Source of the DNA: an uncultured Desulfovibrionaceae bacterium
GTDB lineage: Bacteria; Desulfobacterota; Desulfovibrionia; Desulfovibrionales; Desulfovibrionaceae
DNA length: 64,000 nucleotides
Direction of reading: 5' to 3'
Assembly: GCA_944324045.1 (NCBI GenBank)
Contig: CALUUT010000022.1
Location: forward strand, 1-64,000
The first letter of the stretch is position 1. Every line of letters begins with the position of its first letter. The position numbers were made by a program, and so were the translations under genes. Positions 34,569 through 43,632 of the stretch are shown here, one piece after another. The notes beneath the pieces are model-generated. The model saw nothing but the letters and a program-made list of their open reading frames with translations, searched no databases and was not told the DNA's origin.

Positions 34569-35702
34569 ATGATACGAGTTGTAGTGGTTGATGATTCCGC
34601 ATTTGTGCGAACCACAATGGTGACTGTTCTTGAACGGGATCATGATATTAAAGTTGTTGCGACCGCCCGAAACGGCGAAGACGCTCTTGAGTGCATCCGT
34701 AAATATGACCCTGATGTCGTAACGCTTGATATTGAAATGCCACGTATGGATGGACTGACGGCGCTTAAGCATATTATGGCGGAAATGCCCCGTCCCGTGT
34801 TGATGGTGAGTTCGCTTACAGTGGACGGCGCCGATGCGACGCTGCGGGCTTTGGACTTGGGCGCCGCAGATTTTATTGAAAAACAGCGCAGCCCTGATGA
34901 GGAATATGGAAAACTGATCAGAAACAAGGTGCACGCGGTGGCGGGCAGCAGCCTTGAACGGATACGGCGTCGGGTAAAAATGCAAAGGACGTTTCTTACG
35001 CATAAGCCCCTTGCGCCGGCGCAGGCCGGAACGGCGTCCCAGGCGGCGCATGCCGCCCCTGCGCGCTCAGCCTCGCCCTCTGCATATCCCCCCCTGGCGT
35101 CTGCCGCTTGTGTGCCTTTGCCGCCGGGGCGTCCTGTACGCGATCTTGTCGTTATCGGCGTTTCGACCGGCGGCCCTCCGGCTGTTCAGCGCATCCTTTC
35201 CCAACTGCCGGCAAATCTGCCGGCATGTATTCTTATAGCGCAGCATATGCCGGCGACTTTTACCGGGCCTTTTGCCAAGAGACTGGACAATACCAGTCCT
35301 CTTTCCGTGAAGGAAGCATCCCCTGTGGAACGGTTGCGTCCGGGATGCGTATATGTGTGTCCCGGCGGAAAGCATCTTAAGGTAAAAAGCATGACTGAAG
35401 CCATTGTAACGCCGGAGCCGACAGAAGCGTTGTACAAACCGTCGGCCAATGTGCTCATGGAATCTGCCGGGCGGATGCTTGGACGCAAAACTCTTGGGGT
35501 TATGCTGACCGGCATGGGAAACGACGGGCTGGAAGGCGCGAAAGTTCTAAAAAAGGAAGGCGGGCGGCTTTTGGCTCAAAGCGAAGCGTCATGCGTTGTA
35601 TACGGGATGCCCAAAGCTGTCGTAGATGCTGGAATTGTTGATGAAATTGTTGATATTGAACATATGGCTCAGGCCATTGTCGCTAACTTGTATAAGCAGT
35701 AG
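34569..35702 (+). CDS. cheB: Chemotaxis methylesterase/deamidase CheB
   Basis: This 377-residue protein has a receiver domain (D8, D9 and phospho-acceptor D54 in VTLDIEMPRMDG) and a linker of about 60 residues rich in alanine, serine and proline. The C-terminal methylesterase carries the catalytic triad: serine in GVSTGGP (about 199), histidine in AQHMP (about 226) and aspartate in GMGNDG (about 320). It removes methyl groups from chemoreceptors when phosphorylated by CheA. AGGAG precedes the ATG. It is the first gene of the operon and is followed by the HEAT-repeat gene. Confidence 0.95.
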   Translation: MIRVVVVDDSAFVRTTMVTVLERDHDIKVVATARNGEDALECIRKYDPDVVTLDIEMPRMDGLTALKHIMAEMPRPVLMVSSLTVDGADATLRALDLGAADFIEKQRSPDEEYGKLIRNKVHAVAGSSLERIRRRVKMQRTFLTHKPLAPAQAGTASQAAHAAPARSASPSAYPPLASAACVPLPPGRPVRDLVVIGVSTGGPPAVQRILSQLPANLPACILIAQHMPATFTGPFAKRLDNTSPLSVKEASPVERLRPGCVYVCPGGKHLKVKSMTEAIVTPEPTEALYKPSANVLMESAGRMLGRKTLGVMLTGMGNDGLEGAKVLKKEGGRLLAQSEASCVVYGMPKAVVDAGIVDEIVDIEHMAQAIVANLYKQ

Positions 35703-35804
35703 TGGAATCGCGACAGTCGGTTGCTTTTAAAGCGGATGCCGGCTGCCAAGAACGCGTTGAAAGCGGAGTTCCATTGAGAAAGACATTGTATGTAGAGGAT
35801 GAAT

Positions 35805-37733
35805 ATGCAAGGTACGGATATAATAGAAGCATTGCACTCGGAAGACCCCGCTGTTGTACGCGAGGCGGCGTTCAAAGCCGGCCGCTTGAAGATCAAAGAA
35901 GCTGTTCCGCATCTGGTCGGTTTGGTTGAAAGTCGCAATCTTGGCATTCAGGAAGCCGCAGAGTTCGCTTTACGCAAGATTCGCGGGTCTGTGACTGTGG
36001 CGGCGCTGTGTCCGCTTTTGCGTTCAGATGAAGCCCCTGTCCGCAATCTGGCCATGGATATCCTGCGGGAGATCGGCGTGGATGATTTGTCCGCGTTAAA
36101 AGCCCTGCTTCGGGATGAAGACCCGGATTTGCGGATTTTTATTGCGGATATCCTTGGTTCTACAGGCACGACTTTGGCTGTGGCTCCACTGTGTGAGGCC
36201 CTGCTGCATGATCCTGAGGCGAATGTCCGTCATCAGGCGGCAATGAGCTTGGGCAACCTGGGGTTTCCGGACGCTGTGGACAGTCTTAATATCGCGTTGC
36301 ATGATGAAGAATGGGTCCAGTTCGCCGCTGTCGAGGCATTGACCAAAATCCGCGCCGAGTCGTCCATGCACGCCTTGGCCAAGGGGCTTGGGAGCGCGAC
36401 GGAGCTTGTAGCCTTCATGATTGTGGAAGCGCTTGGGGAACTTGGGAATATAAAGGCTGTGCCGCTTTTGCTAAAGCGTCTGGATTCTTCTTCCGTGCCG
36501 ATGCGCAATAAGATTGTTCAGGCGATCATCAAGATACTTGGCGGCAAATCTCTGCAATTGTTTCTGGGGAAGGACAAGAGCCGTTTTCGCGGATACCTCA
36601 TGGATGCGCTTGCAGACGAGGATACGGACATACAGGATGCGGCGGTTCGCGGGCTTGCCGTGATTGGCGATGCGGCGGCTTCGGAGGCCATTCTTAGGCT
36701 TGCCGAGCATCTGAATCCGGATACGGATACGGAGCGGCTGCTTTTGATGGTCGATGCCCTGACGAAAATAGGACTTACCCCGGCTTTGGAAAGATATCTT
36801 TTCAGCGAGGAAGAATATCCCGCGCTTTTGGCGGTCGAGGTTATGGGCCGTATAAAAGGCCGCGACGTCGCCGAACTTTTCAAGAAAGCGTTTCCTTCAC
36901 AGATGCGAAATGTGCAACGTTCCATTGCAAGCGCTCTTGCAGCCTTTGGGTCCGCGCAGGATAAGGATTTTTTCATCGCCATTCTTGAAGAGCAATCGGA
37001 TGGAGAGATGCTGAAATCCGCATTGTATTTTCTAAGCGCCGTGGTTCCCTCTCCTGAAAGCGCAGGGAAGATACTGACCTTTCTTGATTATAAATATCCT
37101 GATGTTCGAAAGGCGGCGCTTGACGCCTGTATTCTTTTGAAGACGCGGGATATTTCCGAAAAGTTCACGCAGATGTTTCATGATGAAGATCCGCAACAGC
37201 GCGCCGTCGCCGTAAAAGGATTGCTGAGCACTGATCCCGCGGGAAATATTGATTATCTGCGTCAGGCTCTTTCGGATCAAAGTCCGGATGTTCGCCGTGT
37301 TGCGCTTGAATCCTTGTCCGCGCTCAAGGATATCCCTGAATCAATAACCCCGGATATCATGGCCTGCCTGCATGACGAAAGCGCGGAAGTTCGGCTTGCG
37401 CTCATTGAGTTTCTGGGAAAGGTCGGCGGAAGCAAACCGATTCCGTATTTGCAGTCCGCGCTTTCCGACCCTGATGATTGGGTGAAAATCCGTTCGGTTG
37501 AAGCCTTGGGGCGTCTTAAGGGCGAAGACGCCTTACCCCAGCTTGTGGAGCTTTTGGATGATTCTAATCCGCTTGTGGCTATAAAGGTAATTGAGGCTCT
37601 TGGCGATATTGGAGGAGACGCCGCGTTTCAGGCCCTGCTTCGGGTTATGGAGAATGGCGACCCTGATTTGCAGCAGGCGGCGGAGGATGCTGCAAGCAAG
37701 ATTCATGCGACATTTGGCGGGGAGAATGTATAA
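35805..37733 (+). CDS. HEAT-repeat protein of the chemosensory operon
   Basis: This 642-residue protein is built from about 18-20 HEAT (PBS-lyase-type) repeats of 30-32 residues from end to end. Each repeat follows the pattern L-x-D-x-x-x-x-V-R-x-x-A-x-x-x-L-G, as in DEEWVQFAAVEALTKI and DPDDWVKIRSVEALGRL. It has no signal peptide or catalytic motif, so it should be a curved cytoplasmic binding scaffold. ATG 35805 is 6 bases after GAGG; ATG 35799 is too close. The cheR start overlaps its stop (TAATG). Such a protein within a cheB-cheR-cheA operon probably binds a Che protein or receptors. The partner is not known from the sequence. Confidence 0.88.
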   Translation: MQGTDIIEALHSEDPAVVREAAFKAGRLKIKEAVPHLVGLVESRNLGIQEAAEFALRKIRGSVTVAALCPLLRSDEAPVRNLAMDILREIGVDDLSALKALLRDEDPDLRIFIADILGSTGTTLAVAPLCEALLHDPEANVRHQAAMSLGNLGFPDAVDSLNIALHDEEWVQFAAVEALTKIRAESSMHALAKGLGSATELVAFMIVEALGELGNIKAVPLLLKRLDSSSVPMRNKIVQAIIKILGGKSLQLFLGKDKSRFRGYLMDALADEDTDIQDAAVRGLAVIGDAAASEAILRLAEHLNPDTDTERLLLMVDALTKIGLTPALERYLFSEEEYPALLAVEVMGRIKGRDVAELFKKAFPSQMRNVQRSIASALAAFGSAQDKDFFIAILEEQSDGEMLKSALYFLSAVVPSPESAGKILTFLDYKYPDVRKAALDACILLKTRDISEKFTQMFHDEDPQQRAVAVKGLLSTDPAGNIDYLRQALSDQSPDVRRVALESLSALKDIPESITPDIMACLHDESAEVRLALIEFLGKVGGSKPIPYLQSALSDPDDWVKIRSVEALGRLKGEDALPQLVELLDDSNPLVAIKVIEALGDIGGDAAFQALLRVMENGDPDLQQAAEDAASKIHATFGGENV

Positions 37734-38611
37734 TGTCATTATTTGCCAAAGCAGCAACACCACAGCTTTCCTCTTTTAAAATTACTAAAGAAGAGTTTTT
37801 GCAGCTTCGGGATTTTATCTATTCCCAATGCGGAATTTATATTGCCGAGAACCGGATGTACCTGATTGAAAACCGGCTCAGCAACAGACTGAAGGAGTTG
37901 AATTTAAAAACTTTTGGCGAATATTATCATTATTTGCGATATGATATGAACCGCAGAAAGGAGCTGAACAGGCTCTTTGAGGTCATGACGACGAACGAGA
38001 CCAGTTTTTATCGCAATCCTCCCCAGCTTAAAGTTTTTCAGGAAAAAGTGCTGACCGCTGTCATTGCGGAACAACGCGCCAAAAACGACAAAAAAATTCG
38101 CATATGGTCCGCAGGTTGTTCCACCGGGGATGAACCGTACACAATCGGCATTATTTTGCATGAGGTTCTGCGTTCTGAAATATTGCAGTGGAATATAAAG
38201 ATATCAGCCACGGATTTGTCCGAAGCTGTCTTGCTTTCGGCGCGACGGGGCTGCTATTCGGAATATGCCCTGCGCACGACGCCGCGCGATATAGTAAGCC
38301 GGTATTTTACAAAAAGCGGCGCTCAATTCATGGTTTGCGACAAGGTAAAGCGCCTGGTTTCATTTTCACAGCTTAATCTTTCGGATATGCTGGCCATTAA
38401 ACGGTTGGATCGTTCTCATATTATCTTTTGCCGGAACGTGATTATCTATTTTGATGATGAAATGAAAAAACAGGTCATCAGCTCCTTTTATGATAATTTG
38501 CTTCCAGGCGGATATTTGCTTATTGGTCATTCGGAGTCGCTGCACAATATATCAAAGGCGTTTCAGCCGCAGCATCATACTGGAACCATTGTATATCGAC
38601 GCATGTCGTAA
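37733..38611 (+). CDS. cheR: Chemoreceptor methyltransferase CheR
   Basis: This 292-residue protein methylates glutamates on chemoreceptors with S-adenosylmethionine. It has the helical N-terminal domain (about 15-80, with FIYSQCGIYIAENR and the NRLSNRLKEL helix) and the T-T-N-E-T-S-F-Y-R motif near 85-93. The SAM-binding loop is IWSAGCSTGDEPYTIG (about 124-139). The later stretch IIFCRNVIIYFD (about 225-236) is also diagnostic. No C-terminal TPR region is attached. The start overlaps the HEAT-repeat stop, so they are translationally coupled. Confidence 0.95.
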   Translation: MSLFAKAATPQLSSFKITKEEFLQLRDFIYSQCGIYIAENRMYLIENRLSNRLKELNLKTFGEYYHYLRYDMNRRKELNRLFEVMTTNETSFYRNPPQLKVFQEKVLTAVIAEQRAKNDKKIRIWSAGCSTGDEPYTIGIILHEVLRSEILQWNIKISATDLSEAVLLSARRGCYSEYALRTTPRDIVSRYFTKSGAQFMVCDKVKRLVSFSQLNLSDMLAIKRLDRSHIIFCRNVIIYFDDEMKKQVISSFYDNLLPGGYLLIGHSESLHNISKAFQPQHHTGTIVYRRMS

Positions 38612-38653
38612 GCGATTGGGCGACCATTTTTATATTTGCTTGAAGGAGGGGTT

Positions 38654-39430
38654 GTGAGCGCCAAGGTGCTGGCCATAGCCAATCAAAAAGGCGGAGTGGG
38701 TAAAACGACCACGGCCTTGACCTTGGCAGCCGCGTTAGGCCGAAGGGGCATGAAGGTTTTGGTGCTGGACCTTGATCCCCATTGTTGCGCATCGGTTCAT
38801 GTGCGTCTCTATCCGGAAGAGGCGCATGCATCGGTATTGGATATTTTTACCTCAAAGGACGCAATATCCTCTGATTTTTGGGCGCAGATCATTCAGCGTC
38901 CGGACGGATTGAACTTTGATATGGTTCCGGCGAAGACGCAGTTGTCTGATCTTGAGGCCGACCTCAAAGAACGGAAAGGCAAGGGAAGCATTTTACGCAA
39001 TGCCGTCGCCAGTGTGCGCGACCGCTATGATTTTATTCTGTTCGACTGTCCGCCTCATCTTGGCATTTTGCTGGTTAATGCTCTTGTGGCGTCAGATTTG
39101 CTTATCATACCCATTCAGACGGATTTTTTGGCGGTCCATGGATTGAAGTTGCTTGTCGATACGCTGAAGGTGTTGAATAAGGTTCTTCCCAAACCCCTGG
39201 AGTTCAAGGCCCTGGCCACGATGTATGATCGCCGGGCAAACGCGTGTGAGAGGGTTTTGCGTTTATTGCATAACAAGATGGGGCCTCAGGTATTTTCCAC
39301 AGTAATTGGTCTTGATACCAAGTTCCGTGAGGCAAGCGGACAGGGAACGGTTATTTATACAGTAGATCAGTCAAGCAGGGGCGCCAAGGCCTATGAAAGT
39401 TTGGCCGAGGAGATTATTGCGCTATGGTAA
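38654..39430 (+). CDS. ParA-family ATPase of the chemosensory operon
   Basis: This 258-residue protein is a MinD/ParA-type ATPase. It has the deviant Walker A KGGVGKTTTA at residues 12-21, with the signature lysine of the family. The switch I-type aspartate pair is in VLVLDLDPHCCAS, and FILFDCPPHLGILLVNAL (about 121-138) is the Walker B region. GTG 38654 follows GGAGG. There is no DNA-binding HTH and no parB gene nearby. ParA-like proteins encoded in che operons (such as ParC and PpfA) position chemosensory arrays, which is the likely role here. Its stop overlaps the cheW start. Confidence 0.9.
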   Translation: MSAKVLAIANQKGGVGKTTTALTLAAALGRRGMKVLVLDLDPHCCASVHVRLYPEEAHASVLDIFTSKDAISSDFWAQIIQRPDGLNFDMVPAKTQLSDLEADLKERKGKGSILRNAVASVRDRYDFILFDCPPHLGILLVNALVASDLLIIPIQTDFLAVHGLKLLVDTLKVLNKVLPKPLEFKALATMYDRRANACERVLRLLHNKMGPQVFSTVIGLDTKFREASGQGTVIYTVDQSSRGAKAYESLAEEIIALW

Positions 39431-40077
39431 AATCACCGGAAGAGTATTTTAACGACCAGGATTTCAGTATCAAGCCGCAGGAAACCGGTACGTTCACATC
39501 GGCTGAACGTACATTCATGCAGAAATATCTTGGCGTGGATGAAGAAGAGCTTCTTGAGAGCATGGGCATTGAAGGCGGCAAGGAGCAGCAGCCAGACTCT
39601 GCGGAGGAGACTGTCGCCGAGGAAGCCATGGAAACCGTGCTCAGAAGGGAAAGCGAGTCCCAGATGGTTGGTTTTTTTATTGGCGACCAGGAATTTGTTA
39701 TTCCCACGTTCACTGTGCAGGAGGTTATCCGCTACACGGAACCGGCTCGTTTGCCTATGGCGCCTTCGTATGTTTCCGGAATCATCAATCTTCGCGGTCG
39801 TGTGACGCCGGTTGTTGTTTTGCGGGATATTCTCGCCGTGCACAATGTATCGCGTCCTGTTTCTGAAGGTGCGTATATTATCTGCCGCAGGCAAGGGTTG
39901 CAAATCGGTTTGCATGTTGAAAAAGTTCATACCATGTACAGGGCCCGGCAAAATGATCTCGAATGGGGTGTGGAATTCAATGCCGATTCGGATTTTGTGT
40001 GCGGCCTTATGAAGCACGATGGCGATTTGCTGGGCATTGTTTCAGTGGACAAAATCGTGAAATTTATTTTGAGATAG
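39424..40077 (+). CDS. cheW: CheW-domain coupling protein with N-terminal extension
   Basis: This 217-residue protein is longer than a normal CheW (about 150-160). Residues 1-75 are acidic and lack family features (GVDEEELLESMGIEGGKEQ and onward). The CheW domain begins at about 80 with MVGFFIGDQEFVIPTFTVQEVI. It keeps the YVSGIINLRGRVTPVVVLRD motif used for binding receptors and CheA. The extension could be a docking site for ParA or the HEAT protein, which is inference. It overlaps the parA stop by 7 bases and lies 13 bases before cheY. Confidence 0.92.
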   Translation: MVKSPEEYFNDQDFSIKPQETGTFTSAERTFMQKYLGVDEEELLESMGIEGGKEQQPDSAEETVAEEAMETVLRRESESQMVGFFIGDQEFVIPTFTVQEVIRYTEPARLPMAPSYVSGIINLRGRVTPVVVLRDILAVHNVSRPVSEGAYIICRRQGLQIGLHVEKVHTMYRARQNDLEWGVEFNADSDFVCGLMKHDGDLLGIVSVDKIVKFILR

Positions 40078-40090
40078 CAACGAGGAAAAC

Positions 40091-40459
40091 ATGAGCAAGC
40101 ATATATTGATTGTGGACGACTCCAAAACCATTCGCAATCTTGTATCCTTTATCCTCAAAAAAGAGGGCTACAAGGTCACAACTGCGGAAGATGGACTTGA
40201 CGGACTTGAAAAACTCTATGCATGCGAGCACATAGACCTCATTATTTCCGATATCAATATGCCGCATATGGATGGCTTTACTTTTATCCGGACAGTACGC
40301 GAGCAGGATGCCTACCGTGATGTGCCAATTGTCGTGCTTTCAACGGAAGGGCAGGAGCAGGATATCAAAAAGGGCATTAAATTCGGCGCGAACCTTTATA
40401 TGGTAAAACCGGCGCAACCACAGCAAATGGTCAGCAATATCCGGATGCTTCTTGGCTGA
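40091..40459 (+). CDS. cheY: CheY-type response regulator
   Basis: This 122-residue stand-alone receiver has the full phosphorylation site: D9, D10 and D54 (LIISDINMPHMDG), with S84-T85 and K106 in MVKPAQP. It has no output domain, so it acts by protein binding, either at the flagellar motor or as a phosphate sink. The position immediately before cheA supports phosphorylation by that kinase. GAGG precedes the ATG. No CheZ, CheC or CheX gene is visible in this operon. Confidence 0.93.
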   Translation: MSKHILIVDDSKTIRNLVSFILKKEGYKVTTAEDGLDGLEKLYACEHIDLIISDINMPHMDGFTFIRTVREQDAYRDVPIVVLSTEGQEQDIKKGIKFGANLYMVKPAQPQQMVSNIRMLLG

Positions 40460-40551
40460 TGCCGTGAAGCGTTCACGGGCAGGCTGGTGTTTTATATATG
40501 CAAATTGGCACATAAAGGGCGTCATTGTCCTTTCAAGAGCAAGAGGTGGGT

Positions 40552-43518
40552 ATGAGTCAGGATTTCATGGATCCGGAAATATTTGCCGACTTTATTGTCG
40601 AAGCCAGAGAACATCTGGAATCCATAGAGCCGAATCTCCTGGAACTTGAAAAATCTCCAGACAATCTTTCATTGCTGAACGAGATATTTCGGCCCATGCA
40701 TTCCCTGAAAGGAGCTTCAGGTTTTTTGGGCTTGACCAGAATCAATGCCTTGGCGCACAAGGCGGAAAATATTCTGGATGAGTTGCGTAAGGGAACAATG
40801 TCCCTTACCCCGGAAATAATGGATGTCATCCTTTCTGCAACGGATGCCTTGCGGCATATGATCGACAATCTTGAGGCCACCAATTCCGAAGGCGATGTGG
40901 ATATAGACAGCATTATCGCCACAATTGACGCCATTATGGCGGCTCCGGCCGGAGAGTCTCAGAGCGCTTCCATAAATAATGCGGCGCAGTTGGATACGCC
41001 GTCTCCAAAGACCGGGGAAGAAGACGCTCTCAAAGCGTCGGACACGCCTTTGGAAACGGAAGAAACGGCAAAAAACGATGATGCGGCCGAGAAACCAAAA
41101 GAGTTGTCGCAGAGAAAGCGAGACCCTGACGCCGCTGAAAAATGGCTCAATTCCCTGAAGACCAAACCTAAATACAGTCTTAGCGCGTTTGGAGAATCCC
41201 ATTTAAAAGATTTTATTGATGAAGCCCGGGAAAATACGGAAGACTTGACGGCGGCGCTGCTTTCTCTTGAGGATGTTGCGGACAATCCCGGCGACCAGGT
41301 TAATGATATTTTCCGCTTTTTCCATAATCTTAAAGGCAATAGCGGTATTATCGGGTATAATGAGCTTAATGCCTTAACACACGAGGCTGAGACGCTTTTA
41401 AACAATGTCCGCAAGGGCGAGGTGCCGATCACGCCGGAACTTGTGGATATTCTGCTTTTGGTCGTGGATGTGATCGATACTTGCATCGACCGCATTGATC
41501 CGCCAAGCGGCACGGTCGAACCGCTTGATCTTCACGAGCTTGAAGAGAAACTGCGCATTGCCGCGGAAGGAAAGGGCGTTACGCTTCCCTTTGATTCCGC
41601 AAGCGCATCCGCGCAAGGGCTTTCTGATGCAAAGCAGAGCGGGAGCGCGCCTGCTTCCACCCAAGATTATACAATTTTTAAGGATACTTTTGTACAGCAG
41701 AAAAACGCCATAGACGAAGCCATGGAGCAGCTTTCAAAAGACTCCTCCCAGCGCGACGTGGTGGATGCATTATACCGAAGTCTGATCATTATTCAAAATT
41801 CGTGTAAGTACATGAATTTTGAAGAAGCCCGTTCTTACGCCGCATTGACTGCAAACCTGGTGGACCAGGGACGAAAAAGCAACGTTGATTTTGCCGTCAT
41901 GTTGGATATCCTGAAACAGGAATTCGCCATTTTGTTTGAATTGGTGGAAAAAGCGTTCAATGACGCCGGCGCTCGGATAAGCGCGGCGTCTGATGCGGGC
42001 AACGATGCTAAAGCAGAGCCGGCGCAATCTGATAAAGACGGCGCGTCCCTGGATGCCATAGACAGCAGCTCCAAGACAGGCAAACCTGCGCAGGCGGCTG
42101 CCCAAACGGCAAAACCGGCATCGGATGCGGCGGTTTCCGCAAAGTCGGCGCAAGAACCGGCGGCCTCGACGAAAGCGCCGGCCGTCAAGGCTCAAGGAGC
42201 GGCGGCAGAGGGTGCGTCCTCGACGTCTGCGGCCCCAGGCAAACCGCCTAGCGCGGCAAAAGCGCCGGCAAGGCCGACTAATGCGCCGGTTGCCGCCAAA
42301 AAGGATGAAGGGCATAAGGGGGCCAGCACTATTCGTGTGGATCATGAGAAACTTGATCATCTCATGAATCTTATCGGGGAGCTTATTATAAACCGAAACC
42401 GTTACTCCATGCTGGCGCGTCAGCTTGAAAGCAACAGTAATGTGGATATCGGACAGGTGGCCCAAAACCTGTCGGAAACCACGTACGCCATGGCGCGCAT
42501 TTCCGATGATTTGCAGGACACCATCATGAAGGTTCGCATGGTTCCGGTTTCCAGCGTGTTTTCCCGTTTTCCGCGTCTTGTCCGGGATCTTTCGCGTAAA
42601 AGCGGCAAGGATGTCGAACTTATTATGGAAGGAGAAGAAACCGAACTGGACAAGAGCGTTGTAGAGGTTATCGGAGATCCGCTGGTTCATTTGATTCGAA
42701 ATTCAATGGACCATGGAATTGAAGAGGAAAGCGTGCGTATCGCTAACGGCAAAAGTCCGAAAGGAACAATTTATTTGCGCGCGTATCACCGGGGGCATTC
42801 CGTCGCCATAGAAGTCGAGGACGACGGCAAGGGAATTGATCCGGAAAAAATGCGTGAAGTCGCTGTGCGCAAGGGTATTCTCACGGCAGAGGAAGCAAAG
42901 GCCCTTGACGACCATGAAGCCGTAGAGCTTATTTTTGCCCCAGGTTTTTCTTCCGCGGAAAAAATTACGGATATTTCCGGGCGTGGCGTGGGGATGGATG
43001 TTGTTCGCACAAATATCAAGAATCTCAAAGGCAGCGTCAGCACCAGCACGGAATTGGGCAAAGGGACGCGGTTTACTTTGTCGCTTCCCTTGACGCTGGC
43101 CATTATTGACGCCTTGATGGTCAATGTCGCGGGACAGGTTTATGCCATTCCGCTTGATGCGGTTTCGGAAACCACAAAAATCGAGGCGTGCCGTCTGACG
43201 GACGTCAAGGGCCGTAAAGCTGTGACCTTGCGCGGCGAAGTGCTTGGCATTGTGGATCTGTCCGAATTGTTGAATTTGCCGTCTACAATGAAAGAACACG
43301 ATGTTCTCTCTGTGGTCGTCATCCATGACAACGAACGCCGCATGGGCCTTGTGGTTGACAGCCTTCTGGAGCGGCAAGAAATAGTTATCAAGCCTTTGGG
43401 CGAATATCTTGGCGATTTGAAAGGCATTTCCGGCGCCACTATTCTTGGCGACGGCAGCGTCATTTTGATTCTTGATCCCCATGAAATTTATCTCATGGCG
43501 ACGTCCAAGGCGTTGTAA
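40552..43518 (+). CDS. cheA: Chemotaxis histidine kinase CheA with two HPt domains and a degenerate third
   Basis: This 988-residue protein is a large CheA. HPt1 has H50 in RPMHSLKGASG and HPt2 has H258 in FFHNLKGNSG. A third region (about 373-465) has the same helical pattern but the histidine position is isoleucine (about I412, in YRSLIIIQNSCKYM). A linker rich in alanine and proline (about 480-585) leads to the dimerisation helices (VDHEKLDHLMNLIGELIINR), the ATPase domain (N-box HLIRNSMDHGIE, then G-boxes including DISGRGVGMDVV) and the CheW-like domain (about 850-988). No clear CheY-binding P2 domain is seen. ATG 40552 follows GAGGTGGG. The operon ends after this gene. Confidence 0.94.
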   Translation: MSQDFMDPEIFADFIVEAREHLESIEPNLLELEKSPDNLSLLNEIFRPMHSLKGASGFLGLTRINALAHKAENILDELRKGTMSLTPEIMDVILSATDALRHMIDNLEATNSEGDVDIDSIIATIDAIMAAPAGESQSASINNAAQLDTPSPKTGEEDALKASDTPLETEETAKNDDAAEKPKELSQRKRDPDAAEKWLNSLKTKPKYSLSAFGESHLKDFIDEARENTEDLTAALLSLEDVADNPGDQVNDIFRFFHNLKGNSGIIGYNELNALTHEAETLLNNVRKGEVPITPELVDILLLVVDVIDTCIDRIDPPSGTVEPLDLHELEEKLRIAAEGKGVTLPFDSASASAQGLSDAKQSGSAPASTQDYTIFKDTFVQQKNAIDEAMEQLSKDSSQRDVVDALYRSLIIIQNSCKYMNFEEARSYAALTANLVDQGRKSNVDFAVMLDILKQEFAILFELVEKAFNDAGARISAASDAGNDAKAEPAQSDKDGASLDAIDSSSKTGKPAQAAAQTAKPASDAAVSAKSAQEPAASTKAPAVKAQGAAAEGASSTSAAPGKPPSAAKAPARPTNAPVAAKKDEGHKGASTIRVDHEKLDHLMNLIGELIINRNRYSMLARQLESNSNVDIGQVAQNLSETTYAMARISDDLQDTIMKVRMVPVSSVFSRFPRLVRDLSRKSGKDVELIMEGEETELDKSVVEVIGDPLVHLIRNSMDHGIEEESVRIANGKSPKGTIYLRAYHRGHSVAIEVEDDGKGIDPEKMREVAVRKGILTAEEAKALDDHEAVELIFAPGFSSAEKITDISGRGVGMDVVRTNIKNLKGSVSTSTELGKGTRFTLSLPLTLAIIDALMVNVAGQVYAIPLDAVSETTKIEACRLTDVKGRKAVTLRGEVLGIVDLSELLNLPSTMKEHDVLSVVVIHDNERRMGLVVDSLLERQEIVIKPLGEYLGDLKGISGATILGDGSVILILDPHEIYLMATSKAL

Positions 43519-43632
43519 TGAAGGGACGGCGGTTTCTGGAAAGTCTGTTTTCCAATATTTTTCAGTACGCAATTTTTCCTAGAAAGGTTATTTTTTTGCA
43601 AGCAAGGGTGCCGGATTTTTTACGGAGGAATC

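Noticed and set aside
41770-42690. 306-codon minus-strand frame opposite cheA
   Set aside because: It lies opposite the alanine/proline-rich linker of cheA and translates to low-complexity arginine-rich sequence, as expected for a shadow frame.
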